From positions 434,001-498,000 of the forward strand of contig NZ_VNIP01000003.1 in assembly GCF_008370325.1 (NCBI RefSeq): DNA of 64,000 nt, in the 5' to 3' direction. A program made the translations under genes and the position numbers. Under the pieces are notes generated by a model. It made no database searches. It saw only the letters and a list, made by a program, of their open reading frames with translations, and was not told the origin of the DNA. This document shows, piece by piece, positions 27,502-36,155 of this stretch. The DNA comes from Martinezella tropici. Its GTDB lineage: Bacteria > Pseudomonadota > Alphaproteobacteria > Rhizobiales > Rhizobiaceae. Numbering within the stretch: the first letter of the stretch is position 1; every line of letters begins with the position of its first letter.

Positions 27502-28125
27502 TCACATAGGCGGAACCACGCCGTTCTTTCCAACGAGGATCTGATGGGCGATCGTGCCGGTCGCAGCCTTCTCGGCCGGGATGAAGACAGTCGCGCCGGG
27601 AACGAGATCATCCTTGGTCGCTGGAGCAAAGGTCACGACGGGGGTGCCGTCCGGGATAGAGATCTTCTTTTCCTTGCCGTGATAGGAGACGGTGACCGTC
27701 CGGCCGTCGACGCCTTTCACGGCATCCGCCACGGTAGCATTGGTCATGCTGCTATTGGGTTTAAGGTCCCAACCATAGCTGCCCTCGCCTGCTCCCTTCA
27801 GGGCCGGTGGGAAGATGAGCACTTCAAGAGCGCCATCGCCACCGCCTTCTTTCGGCAGGGACGCGATGCCGACGAAGTCGCCGGGCTTGATGTCGGTTAC
27901 CTTTGCGTTTGCGACGCTCGAGACTTTCCAGCCGTCAGCAAGCGCGACGTCGATAGTCTCTCCTTCGCGCGTTTTCACCTTGAGGTTGGATCCACTGTAG
28001 TCGACGATGCTACCCCGGACATGGAGCTGTTCGGCCTTCATGTCGTCGGCATGGGCCGGCGAGGCCAGAACCATCGCCGAGGAGATGCCGGACAGCAGAA
28101 GCGCGGAGAGAATATTCTTGATCAT
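27502..28125 (-). CDS. Exported DUF5666-like protein
   Basis: 207 residues with a cleavable signal peptide (hydrophobic stretch about 5-22, AHADD at the likely cleavage site). The rest is predicted beta-rich, with two similar blocks (VRGSIVDYSGSNLKVKTREG near 36 and VKGVDGRTVTVSYHGKEKKI near 135), the pattern of DUF5666/OB-like periplasmic domains. I infer a small metal-, haem- or sugar-binding periplasmic helper. It lies 107 bp before the cytochrome b gene and right after a TetR operator, so it is the first structural gene of the TetR-controlled redox module. Confidence 0.6.
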   Translation of the reverse strand: MIKNILSALLLSGISSAMVLASPAHADDMKAEQLHVRGSIVDYSGSNLKVKTREGETIDVALADGWKVSSVANAKVTDIKPGDFVGIASLPKEGGGDGALEVLIFPPALKGAGEGSYGWDLKPNSSMTNATVADAVKGVDGRTVTVSYHGKEKKISIPDGTPVVTFAPATKDDLVPGATVFIPAEKAATGTIAHQILVGKNGVVPPM

Positions 28126-28132
28126 GCTATAT

Positions 28133-28150
28133 CTTCCTACTAGTTGGTAG
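28133..28150. promoter_or_regulatory. TetR operator copy 1, before the DUF5666-like gene
   Basis: CTTCCTACTAGTTGGTAG matches the site before the TetR gene (28801-28818, read on the minus strand) at 16 of 18 positions. It lies only 7 bp from the start codon of the exported protein gene, where a bound repressor would block transcription or its initiation. Confidence 0.7.
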
Positions 28151-28200
28151 TTTTTTGAGACGCGGTTTTTCCTGGGGCGGCTTCGTTCCGCCCCAAGCGT

Positions 28201-28791
28201 TTATCGAGCGACGGTCGAAGACAGCCGCTGCAAGGTCGGCGCCAGAATAGTGGCGAACACTTCAGGCGCTCCATAAGCTCGCGCCGAAAGCATGGCTCCA
28301 TGGACGGAAGCCATGAATATCTCTGCCTCAACGCTGGGTTCGCTCGAGAGCTTCAAGGTCCCGTCGTTGGCGCCGCGTTCCATGACGGAGGTGAGCCATG
28401 TCGAGATAAAGCGGAAGAAGGCCTTCACCTCAGCCGCGACCTCCGCCGGCAGTGCCGGCAGTTCACTCGCAAGCAGGGCGCAAACGCAGAAAGGTCTGCT
28501 TGCATCCTCAATGCACTTCGACCAGTGGCCGGCATAGGTTTTGAGAAGCTCGAGAGGATTCTGCACATTGCTCTGCAGAGCCGCTACTCCTAGCTCTGCG
28601 TCCTCGCGATATCGAATGACAAGCGTGCGGACCAGGTCGGCCTTGCTCGGAAAGTGGTGATGGATACTGGCCTTGCGGATCCCAACCACGTCAGCGATAT
28701 CGGCGTAGCTGAAGCCGTTATATCCTCCGCCCATGATCAGCGTCCGCGCGGACGCCAGAATTTCGTCGGATGTCGTTAAGAGATTGCTCAT
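28201..28791 (-). CDS. TetR family repressor of the redox module
   Basis: 196 residues with helix-turn-helix FSYADIADVVGIRKASIHHHF at about 27-47 and a TetR_C domain of the type with conserved Cys (RPFCVCALLASELPALP near 100), as in YxaF/LmrA-like members. It is the first gene on the minus strand of a run that continues with the DUF5666-like, cytochrome b and molybdoenzyme genes. Near-identical operators stand before it and before the next gene, so it likely controls itself and the module. Confidence 0.85.
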   Translation of the reverse strand: MSNLLTTSDEILASARTLIMGGGYNGFSYADIADVVGIRKASIHHHFPSKADLVRTLVIRYREDAELGVAALQSNVQNPLELLKTYAGHWSKCIEDASRPFCVCALLASELPALPAEVAAEVKAFFRFISTWLTSVMERGANDGTLKLSSEPSVEAEIFMASVHGAMLSARAYGAPEVFATILAPTLQRLSSTVAR

Positions 28792-28800
28792 GCCATTTAT

Positions 28801-28818
28801 CTACCTTCTAGTAGGAAG
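28801..28818. promoter_or_regulatory. TetR operator copy 2, before the TetR gene
   Basis: CTACCTTCTAGTAGGAAG is an imperfect palindrome (CTACC..CTAG..GG) ending 9 bp before the TetR start codon. Read on the minus strand it is CTTCCTACTAGAAGGTAG, nearly the same as the site at 28133. Confidence 0.7.
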
Positions 28819-29111
28819 ATCGTCAAGTGCGAAAGTCGGGATTCTTATTTTTTCGTTTGAGCGCAGTGGTGCGGCTCGACGCGACATAGCCGATCCACCC
28901 GCAAGCGGCGTGTGCTGCGGCTTCCAATGAGCTTCTGCGTCTCCCCTGCGTGCAAAGTCTCGGTCGTTGAGCGCGCATCTAACAACCGGCGGCAGCGCAC
29001 CTGGGCAGTGATCGGTCGGGCGCTGGTCGCCTCACCGCGTTGGAACTCACCCGCCCCTATTCGATTATATGAGGAATATCGAGCTGGGCGGCATTCCATG
29101 AGGAGCGTGTT

Positions 29112-29319
29112 GTGAAATTTCTCATCGTCGCCCTGCTGCTTGCGCAGCATGACCTCCTGCTCGGACGATCAACAACAAACCGAACGCCAAGTTCGGGCGG
29201 TACTTTCCTGGAGCGCAACGGCGGGCACGATCCTGGAGGCACGCGCGAAAATGCTCGTGCTGGTAACCTGCGAGTGCGGGATCAATTCCGGATTGCATCT
29301 CCCAACCGCGAGGGCTTGA
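29112..29319 (+). pseudogene. Frameshifted small lipoprotein relic
   Basis: A GTG at 29112 with AGGAG seven bases upstream begins a signal-like MKFLIVALLLA. About 35 bases later the good reading switches to the next frame, which reads TSCSDDQQQTERQVRAVLSW (lipobox-like LTSC context) and runs to TGA at 29317. Joined by one frameshift, the two give a typical lipoprotein N-terminus of the kind that starts RND adaptors. The remainder does not match anything I can name. I read it as a decaying gene next to the kinase gene rather than a real 115-codon ORF. Confidence 0.4.
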
Positions 29320-29398
29320 TCTTACCGGATGTCATTCACCAATCGCAGCATTCGGATCGCGGCCACGATGATCAGCGCTGCCAATCATATGGAACGCT

Positions 29399-30460
29399 CT
29401 ATGTCTGGACCTGCTTCAATGGCAAACGAATTTCGATCGCCAATCCGGGCCCCTGCTGATCGACGATAAGCGCCTCGCCGCCATGTGCTATAGCTATTCC
29501 GCGCACAACGGAAAGACCCAATCCTGAACCACCTAGAGCGCGTGTCCGGGATTCATCAGCGCGCCAAAATCGTTCGAAGGCGCGTTCACGGCCCGTGTCC
29601 TTCAACCCTGGCCCATTATCCGCGATCCGTATGAAAGCGTAATCCGACGTCTGCCCAGTGTGCAATTCGACCTTGCTGCCTGGTGCATATCGGCGGCAAT
29701 TCTCCAGCAATGCCAACACGGCCTGCCGGATCTTGGTCCGATCAGCCGACGAGACTGCCGGCGCGAAATACCGCTCCAATGTTATTCCGGCGCGTCTCAG
29801 TTCCTCCGCGATGGATTCGAGTATGCCCCTCACCTCGCTTGGCAGATCAACCGTATCGAGTTCGAGATCCAATTTTCCGGCGCTACTCAGTGCCAGCGTG
29901 CGCAGTTCATCGACGATCGTGGACAAATCGTCTACGTGCGCGATCAGCCGAACGTAAAGATCCGAGCTCGGCTCGAATGTGCCGTCAAGTAAACCTTGCA
30001 GTCGGCCGCGAAGAATGGTCAGCGGAGTGCGCAGCTCGTGGGCAATGGACGAGTTGGAATATTTGAGCTCGGCTTCCGCTTTGCTCAAGCGCTCCGCCAT
30101 CGAATTGAAGTCCTCGACCAAAGCGTGAGCCTCATGGAAAGCGGATCGGACTTTTGGTGCTCTCGTTGTGAAATCGCCCTCCGCGATCGCGCGCGCGGCA
30201 GAGGCAACGGCCTCCAGGGGCTCAACTATAGTCTTTGTAAGACGCCAGCCGGCAATGGAGGCCACCATGAGGCCAATCGCGAGAATTATGCCTATCAGGA
30301 CGAAGTCACTGATCTGCCATTTAGTTTCATCAATATCGGGATAAAGCCATTGCTCGACCCAAACATAGTAGATGGTGATGCCTAGATAGGTGACGATGAA
30401 GGCGATCAGCGCCACGATGAGCATCGCCTTAACGATGTGGCCGTTCAGTCTCTTAATCAT
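29399..30460 (-). CDS. AdeS/BaeS-like sensor histidine kinase
   Basis: 353 residues: two membrane helices (about 11-35 and 52-72) flank a short periplasmic loop, followed by HAMP (about 73-125). The dimerisation helix holds SSIAHELRTPLTIL with phosphoacceptor His141, then the ATPase with LLENCRRYAPG (N box), DNGPGL (G1) and GSGLGLSVV (G2). The stretch from AHELRTPLTIL through GRLQGLLDG to DELRTLAL is strongly reminiscent of AdeS. No response regulator is adjacent; the only one in the window is AdeR-like and lies at 37427, beyond a 7-kb interval. ATG 30460 is used; a GTG at 30469 is the alternative start. Confidence 0.85.
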   Translation of the reverse strand: MIKRLNGHIVKAMLIVALIAFIVTYLGITIYYVWVEQWLYPDIDETKWQISDFVLIGIILAIGLMVASIAGWRLTKTIVEPLEAVASAARAIAEGDFTTRAPKVRSAFHEAHALVEDFNSMAERLSKAEAELKYSNSSIAHELRTPLTILRGRLQGLLDGTFEPSSDLYVRLIAHVDDLSTIVDELRTLALSSAGKLDLELDTVDLPSEVRGILESIAEELRRAGITLERYFAPAVSSADRTKIRQAVLALLENCRRYAPGSKVELHTGQTSDYAFIRIADNGPGLKDTGRERAFERFWRADESRTRALGGSGLGLSVVRGIAIAHGGEALIVDQQGPGLAIEIRLPLKQVQT

Positions 30461-30652
30461 TACAATCACTCAGTTTGTCGGAAACCTGCGACGAAACAGT
30501 CGGACGTTGCCAACTGCCGTAGGTAATCCTGAGCACAATCAAAGGACAGCAAGGTATCGCGATGCCGGATGTCAAAGCCGTTCATTTATCACTTCAGCCG
30601 ACCTTTTGTCTCTGTGATCGGCAGCATTTCTTTGCCGAGCGGGTCGCACCGT

Positions 30653-30696
30653 TCCACGAGATCTCCACGAATCGATAGCGCAACGTCCACAATTAT
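30653..30696 (+). promoter_or_regulatory. Three 11-bp-phased TCCAC direct repeats
   Basis: TCCACGAGATC (30653) and TCCACGAATCG (30664) are tandem. A third TCCACAATTAT starts at 30686, exactly two 11-bp turns further on. This phasing is that of OmpR-type response regulators. The array lies between the kinase gene (30460, minus) and the cytochrome b561 gene (30857, plus). Similar arrays stand at 36676, 36842 and 38185. Confidence 0.55.
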
Positions 30697-30729
30697 CGCC
30701 TTAGCTGAGAATGAAGCTGAGTTGTCGAT

Positions 30730-30864
30730 ATGGTTCGTTTTTTGCCCGGAATTTTAATGGTCGCGATGCTGTGTGCCATCGTGTTTTCCATTCTCCTCGT
30801 TACATCGCAAACCCTCATAAACCAAGAGGGATTCCCCGCTCTGGAAAGGACCTGGCATGACTGA
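30730..30864 (+). CDS. Candidate 44-residue membrane peptide
   Basis: A short frame begins MVRFLPGILMVAMLCAIVFS and continues hydrophobic to about residue 27, which would make one membrane helix with a positive N-terminus. Its TGA (30862-30864) overlaps the start of the cytochrome b561 gene at 30857, so it could be cotranslated with it. No convincing ribosome binding site is visible. It could be a small subunit of the cytochrome or simply a chance frame. Confidence 0.35.
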   Translation: MVRFLPGILMVAMLCAIVFSILLVTSQTLINQEGFPALERTWHD

Positions 30865-31429
30865 ACACCCGCACAAAAGCGGCGTTATAAAATATCCGTT
30901 ATCAATGCGAATTCTTCACTGGCTGCGTGCAGCTCTGATCTTGGGGCTGCTAGCATCCGGCTGGTATATGACCAGACTCCCACAGGACGACGTCGCGACC
31001 TCTGGCTTTTTGTATCCCAATCACAAGCAGTTCGGCGTTCTGGTTTGGCTACTAGCATTGGTACATCTCACCTTGCGTTGGCGATACAGGACCGTCATCC
31101 CCCATCCGCCTTCGAACCTCGCACCTTGGGAAAAGTGGCTCTCGCACCTCATCCACCGACTTATCATCGCGCTGACATTGATCACGCCATTGCTCGGTTA
31201 TTCCATGTCGAGCAGCTTCACGCAGAGCGATGGCGTGCCGTTCTTCGTCATTTCGCAAATTCCGGAGCTCCTGCCCAAAAACGACGCGGCATTTGCGGTA
31301 TTTCAGGCTCTCCGTAGATACAGCGCCTATACTCTATTGGCCTGCATCATTCTGCATCTCGCGGGAGCATTAAAGCATAGGCTGGAGGACAAGAATGGGA
31401 GCACGGACGTACTTCCACGGATGCTTTAG
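30857..31429 (+). CDS. Cytochrome b561 (CybB-like)
   Basis: 190 residues with four membrane helices (about 17-37, 53-72, 91-115 and 152-172) and histidines at the expected places (SMRILHWLRAALILG, LLALVHLTLRW, HLIHRLIIALTLITPLLGY and ILHLAGALKHR), which bind two b-type haems. It is a quinol oxidase of the inner membrane and may pass electrons to periplasmic acceptors or scavenge superoxide. GGAAAGG precedes the ATG. A phased repeat array 160-200 bp upstream suggests control by the AdeR-like regulator. Confidence 0.88.
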   Translation: MTEHPHKSGVIKYPLSMRILHWLRAALILGLLASGWYMTRLPQDDVATSGFLYPNHKQFGVLVWLLALVHLTLRWRYRTVIPHPPSNLAPWEKWLSHLIHRLIIALTLITPLLGYSMSSSFTQSDGVPFFVISQIPELLPKNDAAFAVFQALRRYSAYTLLACIILHLAGALKHRLEDKNGSTDVLPRML

Positions 31430-31435
31430 GAACGA

Positions 31436-31530
31436 TTCCAGGAAAAGCGTATAGCGGTTTTCCGCTTGGAATTACGCAAAAACAAGAAGATAGAGCGTTT
31501 TCGCGTTTCGAAGAAAAGCGGAAATGCTCT
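31436..31530. repeat. Rhizobial palindromic intergenic repeat (two hairpins)
   Basis: Two imperfect inverted repeats follow one another. 31436-31471 has ends TTCCA and TGGAA with AAAAGCG/CGGTTTT inside. 31492-31530 has arms AGAGCGTTTTCGCGTTTC and GAAAAGCGGAAATGCTCT that match at 15 of 18 positions when folded. This composite is of a kind that recurs between rhizobial genes. It lies between the convergent cytochrome b561 and HlyD-type adaptor genes and may end transcription from both sides. The remaining bases to 31775 hold no supported gene. Confidence 0.6.
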
Positions 31531-31775
31531 AAGCAGGAAAGAGGCGATTGGTTCATCATCGCCGACCATCGCAGCCATCTCGCGCTTTCAGCCAAGTTCA
31601 AGAAGATTTGACGGATAGCGAAATGCGACGTGTCCGAGAAGCTTTTGAAGGTACTCTCGGCGTTCTGTCGAACCTCCGGTATGCGGAATACAGCCATCCC
31701 AGACCGCCCCTTGGATAAGCCAGCATGGCCGGCCTCTTTGGCCATGCTTGTCGTCTATGTTTCAGCTCGGCTGTC

Positions 31776-32702
31776 TCATCTTAGAACGCGAACGAGGACG
31801 CGTTGCCCGATGGCCAAGTGTGCATCGCGGGCGACGGTGATAATGCAGTTTGCCGCTCTCATATCGCTTCGCTCCCCGGAATTCTCCGTCGATTTCGCAC
31901 GCGACAGCACCTTGGACACTCGACTGATGCGCCCCGGAACGATTTGTGACGTGCGTCCTTCGGGAACGATCTCCACGGTCATGCCGGGGCCGACAAGATC
32001 GAGATATTCCTCCGGAACGTCTGCTCGCACAATCTTCGGACCATCTGGCAGCAAGACAAACATCTCGCTCATCGCCTGTGCGGAAACGGCCTCGCCGGCC
32101 TTCACCGCCTGGCGCACGACGATGCCGTCGGCCGGCGCCTCGATCGAGCGCAGACTTACCTCACGTTTGGCTATTTCGAGACGCTCACGCGCGATGGTCA
32201 GAGCCGTCGCGGCGGAATTGGCTTCGATCACCTGCGTCTCATAAGCGTCGCGCGCATCTGCGAGCGCCTGATCCGACACGGCCATGCCGACGGCGGCGCG
32301 GCGCATTCTTTCATAGGTCTTTGAAAGGTTCTTCTCCTTGATTTCGAGGAGTTTATGGTGATCATCCGCCTGGGAAACCTCCTGTTCGGCGATGCGGGCA
32401 GCGGCTTCTTCCTGTCGGCTGTCCAGAGCGGCGAGCACATCCCCTTTGCGTACATAGGCCCCTTCCATCGCCCGAACCTCGGCAACGACGCCATCGCGGA
32501 CGGCAGTTATTCGATAGAGCCCTCCTTCCACATCGACAGTCCCACGCGCGGCAGCCGCGATTGCCGGCATCCCTCGCTCGATCGTGTTCGGGCTTTCATC
32601 CGCATGCGGGACACCGACGGCCATCCATAAAAGGCCCAATGTCAGGGACGATCCCAACAAGCCGGTCACCCAAAGACGGCGGGAACGCTTAATTTGATCC
32701 AT
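31776..32702 (-). CDS. HlyD/DevB-type adaptor of an ABC exporter
   Basis: 308 residues: one membrane anchor (about 8-28), a lipoyl half (VRDGVVAEVRAMEGAYVRKG near 65), a coiled-coil hairpin (about 90-170), the second lipoyl half (IEAPADGIVVRQAVKAGEAV) and a beta-barrel tail. ATG 32702 overlaps the end of the ATPase gene by 14 bases; longer starts lie within that gene and are rejected. With the ATPase, permease and outer-membrane lipoprotein genes it makes a complete tripartite ABC exporter of the DevBCA/MacAB type. Confidence 0.85.
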   Translation of the reverse strand: MDQIKRSRRLWVTGLLGSSLTLGLLWMAVGVPHADESPNTIERGMPAIAAAARGTVDVEGGLYRITAVRDGVVAEVRAMEGAYVRKGDVLAALDSRQEEAAARIAEQEVSQADDHHKLLEIKEKNLSKTYERMRRAAVGMAVSDQALADARDAYETQVIEANSAATALTIARERLEIAKREVSLRSIEAPADGIVVRQAVKAGEAVSAQAMSEMFVLLPDGPKIVRADVPEEYLDLVGPGMTVEIVPEGRTSQIVPGRISRVSKVLSRAKSTENSGERSDMRAANCIITVARDAHLAIGQRVLVRVLR

Positions 32703-33423
32703 GCCAGTACTCTCGTTTATCAATGTTTCGCCCAGAGGCAGGCCGTTCATCATGCAGCAGGCGCCCGTCTTCCATCCTGAGGAGGCGATCAGCTTTCGAA
32801 AACAGGCGCGTATCATGTGAAACGCACAGAACAGCCGTTCCCAACAGTCTTGCTGTGTCTCGCAGGATCTCGACGATCCGCTGCCCATTGCTGGTGTCCA
32901 GCGCGCTTGTCGGCTCGTCGGCGAACAGGATGGCCGGCTCCTTGACGATTGCTCTTGCGATGGCGACACGCTGTTTTTCCCCGCCCGACAGATGCGAGGG
33001 CCGCAAATGCTGGCGATGCAGTAGGCCGACGCGCTCCAGCGCTTCGAGCGCTTTCGCACGAGCTTCGGCTTCAGGGATGTTCAGATAATCTAACGGCACC
33101 TGAACCTGTTCGAGAGCCGTCAGAGCAGGAAACAAATTGAAGCCTTGAAAGATAAACCCGCAGTTTTTTAAGCGAAAGGCATCCCGCTGTGCATCTGTCG
33201 ACGACGAGAGATCGATCTCACCGGCGCGCAGACGTCCGCTGTCCGGCTTGGTCATGCCGCCGAGTGTTGCCAAAAGCGTGCTCTTGCCGCAGCCGGAAGG
33301 GCCGCTCAGCACCGTGAACTCACCGCGATAGATCTCGACGGAAATATCAATGAGCGCGTTCGAGCGCACGTTCTGGACGGTGAACGATTTATGGAGATTG
33401 AAGGCCGAGATAGCGGACCGCAT
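32689..33423 (-). CDS. ABC exporter ATPase (DevA/LolD/MacB type)
   Basis: 244 residues with Walker A GPSGCGKST (41-49), Q-loop FIFQGFNLFPALT, signature HLSGGEKQRVAIARAI, Walker B ILFADEPTSALD and H-loop CVSHD. Members of this clade drive FtsX-fold permeases that act mechanically on periplasmic substrates or lipids. It lies 4 bp after the permease gene and overlaps the adaptor gene. Confidence 0.9.
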   Translation of the reverse strand: MRSAISAFNLHKSFTVQNVRSNALIDISVEIYRGEFTVLSGPSGCGKSTLLATLGGMTKPDSGRLRAGEIDLSSSTDAQRDAFRLKNCGFIFQGFNLFPALTALEQVQVPLDYLNIPEAEARAKALEALERVGLLHRQHLRPSHLSGGEKQRVAIARAIVKEPAILFADEPTSALDTSNGQRIVEILRDTARLLGTAVLCVSHDTRLFSKADRLLRMEDGRLLHDERPASGRNIDKREYWHGSN

Positions 33424-33427
33424 GAGA

Positions 33428-34570
33428 TCATCTCAACAACGAAGCGGGATCGGCCTGGCGCAGCCGATGAATTGCTAAAAGACAAGCGAGAATTGCCACG
33501 ACGAGCACAACGAGCGAAGCAAGAAGGACAACGATGCCATCAAGCACGAAGGGAACCTTATAGAGCTGCGCAATAAGGGCTATGAGAAGGCTCAAGCCAC
33601 CGCTTATGATCAAGCCGGAAATACCGACCCAAGCCGCCTGCTCGGCGACAATGGTTCTCAGGCCGCCAAACGGTACGCCAAGCGCTCGAAGCGTGGCATA
33701 TTGCGGGAGAGCGCCTGCTACGGCAGCCATCAGGGTTTGGCTGGTTATGAGTGCTCCGATAGTGGCGGCAATAAGCGTCGCAAAGATAAAGGCGATGCCG
33801 GCACCGGAATCGAACAGCATATAGTTGGTCGACATGCTTGCCAGCTGTCCCGAAGGCCAGATCTCGAAACGTTCGACGGATGCTCTTCGATTGAGGCGCG
33901 TGACTACCGTCGATGGATCGCTGCCGGCCTTCACATTAAAGAGGAAGTAAGTTGCTGCGCCATCATCAGGCAGCGTCTGGTCAAGCATGCGCGCGGTATC
34001 GAGCGAACTGACGACATTCACCCCGCCCAGACCGCGAAGCCCGTCAATGAGGCCAACGACGCGCACAGTGTGGCCATTCACCTCCGCTCGATCGCCGGGC
34101 TTGGTGGAAAGTTTGTCGCTGTCCGAAGCATCGACAACCACGGCGCCAGGCTCGCGGAGCTGATTGCGTAGATCCGCTGGAACGACCCGGGCCAGTCCGA
34201 CACTATCGGCTTGCGTATCGACACCCACGACCGTGACACTGACGCCGCCATTGCCCCCGGTCGCGCGCCAATCGCCCGATCCAAGCAGCAGCGGCTCGAT
34301 ATGAGAGACAAGGGGCTCCGAGTACAGGCTCATCAATACGCCAGCCTTGACCGTGCGCCCGAGTTCGACACTTTGAGTACCCGGAAAGCCGACCCAATAA
34401 TTGGCGTCTGACTGGGACACGTAAAGCGAATTTGCGCTCACAATCCCCAACAGAAGTGCGCCCTGAGCCGTCATGAGCAACCCGGAAAACGCAACGGCCG
34501 CAACAGCCGGCAGAAAACGACGCCATTCATAGAGGAGGGTTTTTCGCGCGATCGGTACGGCCATGATCAC
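33428..34570 (-). CDS. ABC exporter permease (FtsX/DevC-like)
   Basis: 380 residues: one N-terminal membrane helix (about 17-45), a periplasmic domain of about 200 residues, and three C-terminal helices (about 250-275, 300-330 and 340-370), the FtsX arrangement. The end reads IHRLRQADPASLLR, the typical FtsX-family tail. GTG 34570 is the likely start: AAAGG lies five bases before it, and it overlaps the stop of the outer-membrane gene. An ATG two codons later is the alternative. Confidence 0.87.
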   Translation of the reverse strand: MIMAVPIARKTLLYEWRRFLPAVAAVAFSGLLMTAQGALLLGIVSANSLYVSQSDANYWVGFPGTQSVELGRTVKAGVLMSLYSEPLVSHIEPLLLGSGDWRATGGNGGVSVTVVGVDTQADSVGLARVVPADLRNQLREPGAVVVDASDSDKLSTKPGDRAEVNGHTVRVVGLIDGLRGLGGVNVVSSLDTARMLDQTLPDDGAATYFLFNVKAGSDPSTVVTRLNRRASVERFEIWPSGQLASMSTNYMLFDSGAGIAFIFATLIAATIGALITSQTLMAAVAGALPQYATLRALGVPFGGLRTIVAEQAAWVGISGLIISGGLSLLIALIAQLYKVPFVLDGIVVLLASLVVLVVAILACLLAIHRLRQADPASLLR

Positions 34571-36006
34571 ATCCGCCTTTCCGACGCCCGTGAAGGAATG
34601 CCCTGCTCTACGGTGCCTACCGCCTTATGGAAGGCGATGAGGGCGCGAGCCTCGTCTTCGATGCTGTCGGTCAATGAGGCCCGCAGTTCCAGTAGGTCGA
34701 GCGCCCCCTTTATGGACTTCGATCTATCTTCAAGACCTTCGCGAACGAGAATGTCGGCGCCATTGCGGACCGTGGTAACGCGTTTCAACCGCGATCTCAG
34801 TTCCGCCGTTCTCTGTCGTGCGGCATTGAACTCACGCAGTGCCCTCGACGCTTCTTCATAGGCGACAAGAACGGCCTGCTGATATGCCAGGCCCGCCTCA
34901 CGGAATTTCGCTTCGCTTGCCGCGACGACATCTTTGCGCCGGCCGAGATCAAATATCGGCATTTGCAGCGACGGCCCGCCGGCGACGCCAAACAACGAGT
35001 GACCGGCCGGAGCGCCAATTCCGATTGTTCCCGAAAGGCGCAATTTCGGATAAAGATCGCTTCTTGCAATACCCACCTGCGCCCCGGCCTGAGCGACTGC
35101 GAGTTCAGCCCGCACCAGATCAGGCCGCGAGCGCAAGAGATCGGCGGGGCGGCCTTCGATAAGGCTTGTCTGCACGACCGGTTGCGGTTGAGGCTTGAGA
35201 ATGTCTGCGGCCGGAATGGAGGTTCCTTCCAGGGTCGCGATTTGCTGCGCTGTGATGGCGATCTCATTTTCCAGCTCGAGGCGCTTCGATCTCGCAGCGT
35301 CGAGGCTTAATTTCTGTGGTTCGGTTTCGATTGCCGTGGACAGCCCAACCTGCTCCTTGACGCTCGCAAGCTTTGAATTCTTCTCAAGCAACCCGATCAT
35401 CTCAACGGTGTCGGCGTGACGTCTCTGAAGGGCCCGAAGGTGAACATAGCTGGCAGCAACTTCCGCCGTTACCGCCAATCTTGCTGCCGCCAGATCCGCA
35501 TTCGCGATTGCCGCACTTAGGTCAGCCGATCTCTGCGTTAGTTTGTCCTGCCCGAAAAGTGCCGCCTCCCAGCTGGCCTCGAGGTTCAATTGCAGCGGAC
35601 GTCGCGTGAAATCATTGTTCACGCGAGAGCCGGTCGAGGCGTTTGCAAGCGCGATGCCGCCGACCTCGGGGCGATAGCCTGCAATCGCCGAATGAGCCAT
35701 GGCCCTCGCCGCCGCGAGATTCTGTCGGGCCTGTGCAACGGTCAGATTGCTATTGGCAGTGCGGGCAACAAGTGACGACAACGTCTTATTGTGGAAACTT
35801 TCCCACCACGCGGGGCCACCTGCTTCCGCGCGCGAGATCCCATGCGAGGCTCCCGCATAGGCTTCGGGCAAGCGAGGAGGTGTGGCGGGCGGAACTAAAT
35901 CCATCGTTTGACAAGCCGGCAATATCAATGTGAGAGCCATGATCGACAAGAGATACAGCCACTTGCGCTCGCTATGCGATATATGATGAGCTTCCTCTTG
36001 GCCCAT
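34567..36006 (-). CDS. Outer-membrane efflux lipoprotein (TolC/NodT family)
   Basis: 479 residues with a lipoprotein signal (WLYLLSIMALTLILPAC, Cys about 33) and the two-fold repeated TolC coiled-coil/barrel pattern (AWWESFHNK near 60, the GRPADLLRSRPDLVRAE motif near 285, and LRLSGTIGIGA after it). The R-P-D-L segment is a hallmark of the NodT branch. It supplies the outer-membrane channel for the ABC exporter downstream and possibly for neighbouring RND pumps that lack one. The start is uncertain: ATG 36006 is used, with ATGs at 36048/36051 as alternatives; none has a strong ribosome site. Confidence 0.85.
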   Translation of the reverse strand: MGQEEAHHISHSERKWLYLLSIMALTLILPACQTMDLVPPATPPRLPEAYAGASHGISRAEAGGPAWWESFHNKTLSSLVARTANSNLTVAQARQNLAAARAMAHSAIAGYRPEVGGIALANASTGSRVNNDFTRRPLQLNLEASWEAALFGQDKLTQRSADLSAAIANADLAAARLAVTAEVAASYVHLRALQRRHADTVEMIGLLEKNSKLASVKEQVGLSTAIETEPQKLSLDAARSKRLELENEIAITAQQIATLEGTSIPAADILKPQPQPVVQTSLIEGRPADLLRSRPDLVRAELAVAQAGAQVGIARSDLYPKLRLSGTIGIGAPAGHSLFGVAGGPSLQMPIFDLGRRKDVVAASEAKFREAGLAYQQAVLVAYEEASRALREFNAARQRTAELRSRLKRVTTVRNGADILVREGLEDRSKSIKGALDLLELRASLTDSIEDEARALIAFHKAVGTVEQGIPSRASERRM

Positions 36007-36155
36007 GCCGCGCAGTCGGTACGCAATACTGTAAGATCTGCCGATCATCATCTTGTCACTACGCGATTCATTTCGTGGCCCTGGCAGTCGCATAGGCTTC
36101 CAGCCGCTATGGCATCTCATCAATGTCTTGATTCGATCTAATATTCGTCGTGAGA

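Noticed and set aside
29112..29459. 115-codon intact protein from GTG 29112
   Set aside because: After the signal-like start the frame loses protein character, while the adjacent frame carries a lipobox context. It also runs into the 3' end of the kinase gene. Treated as a frameshifted relic instead.
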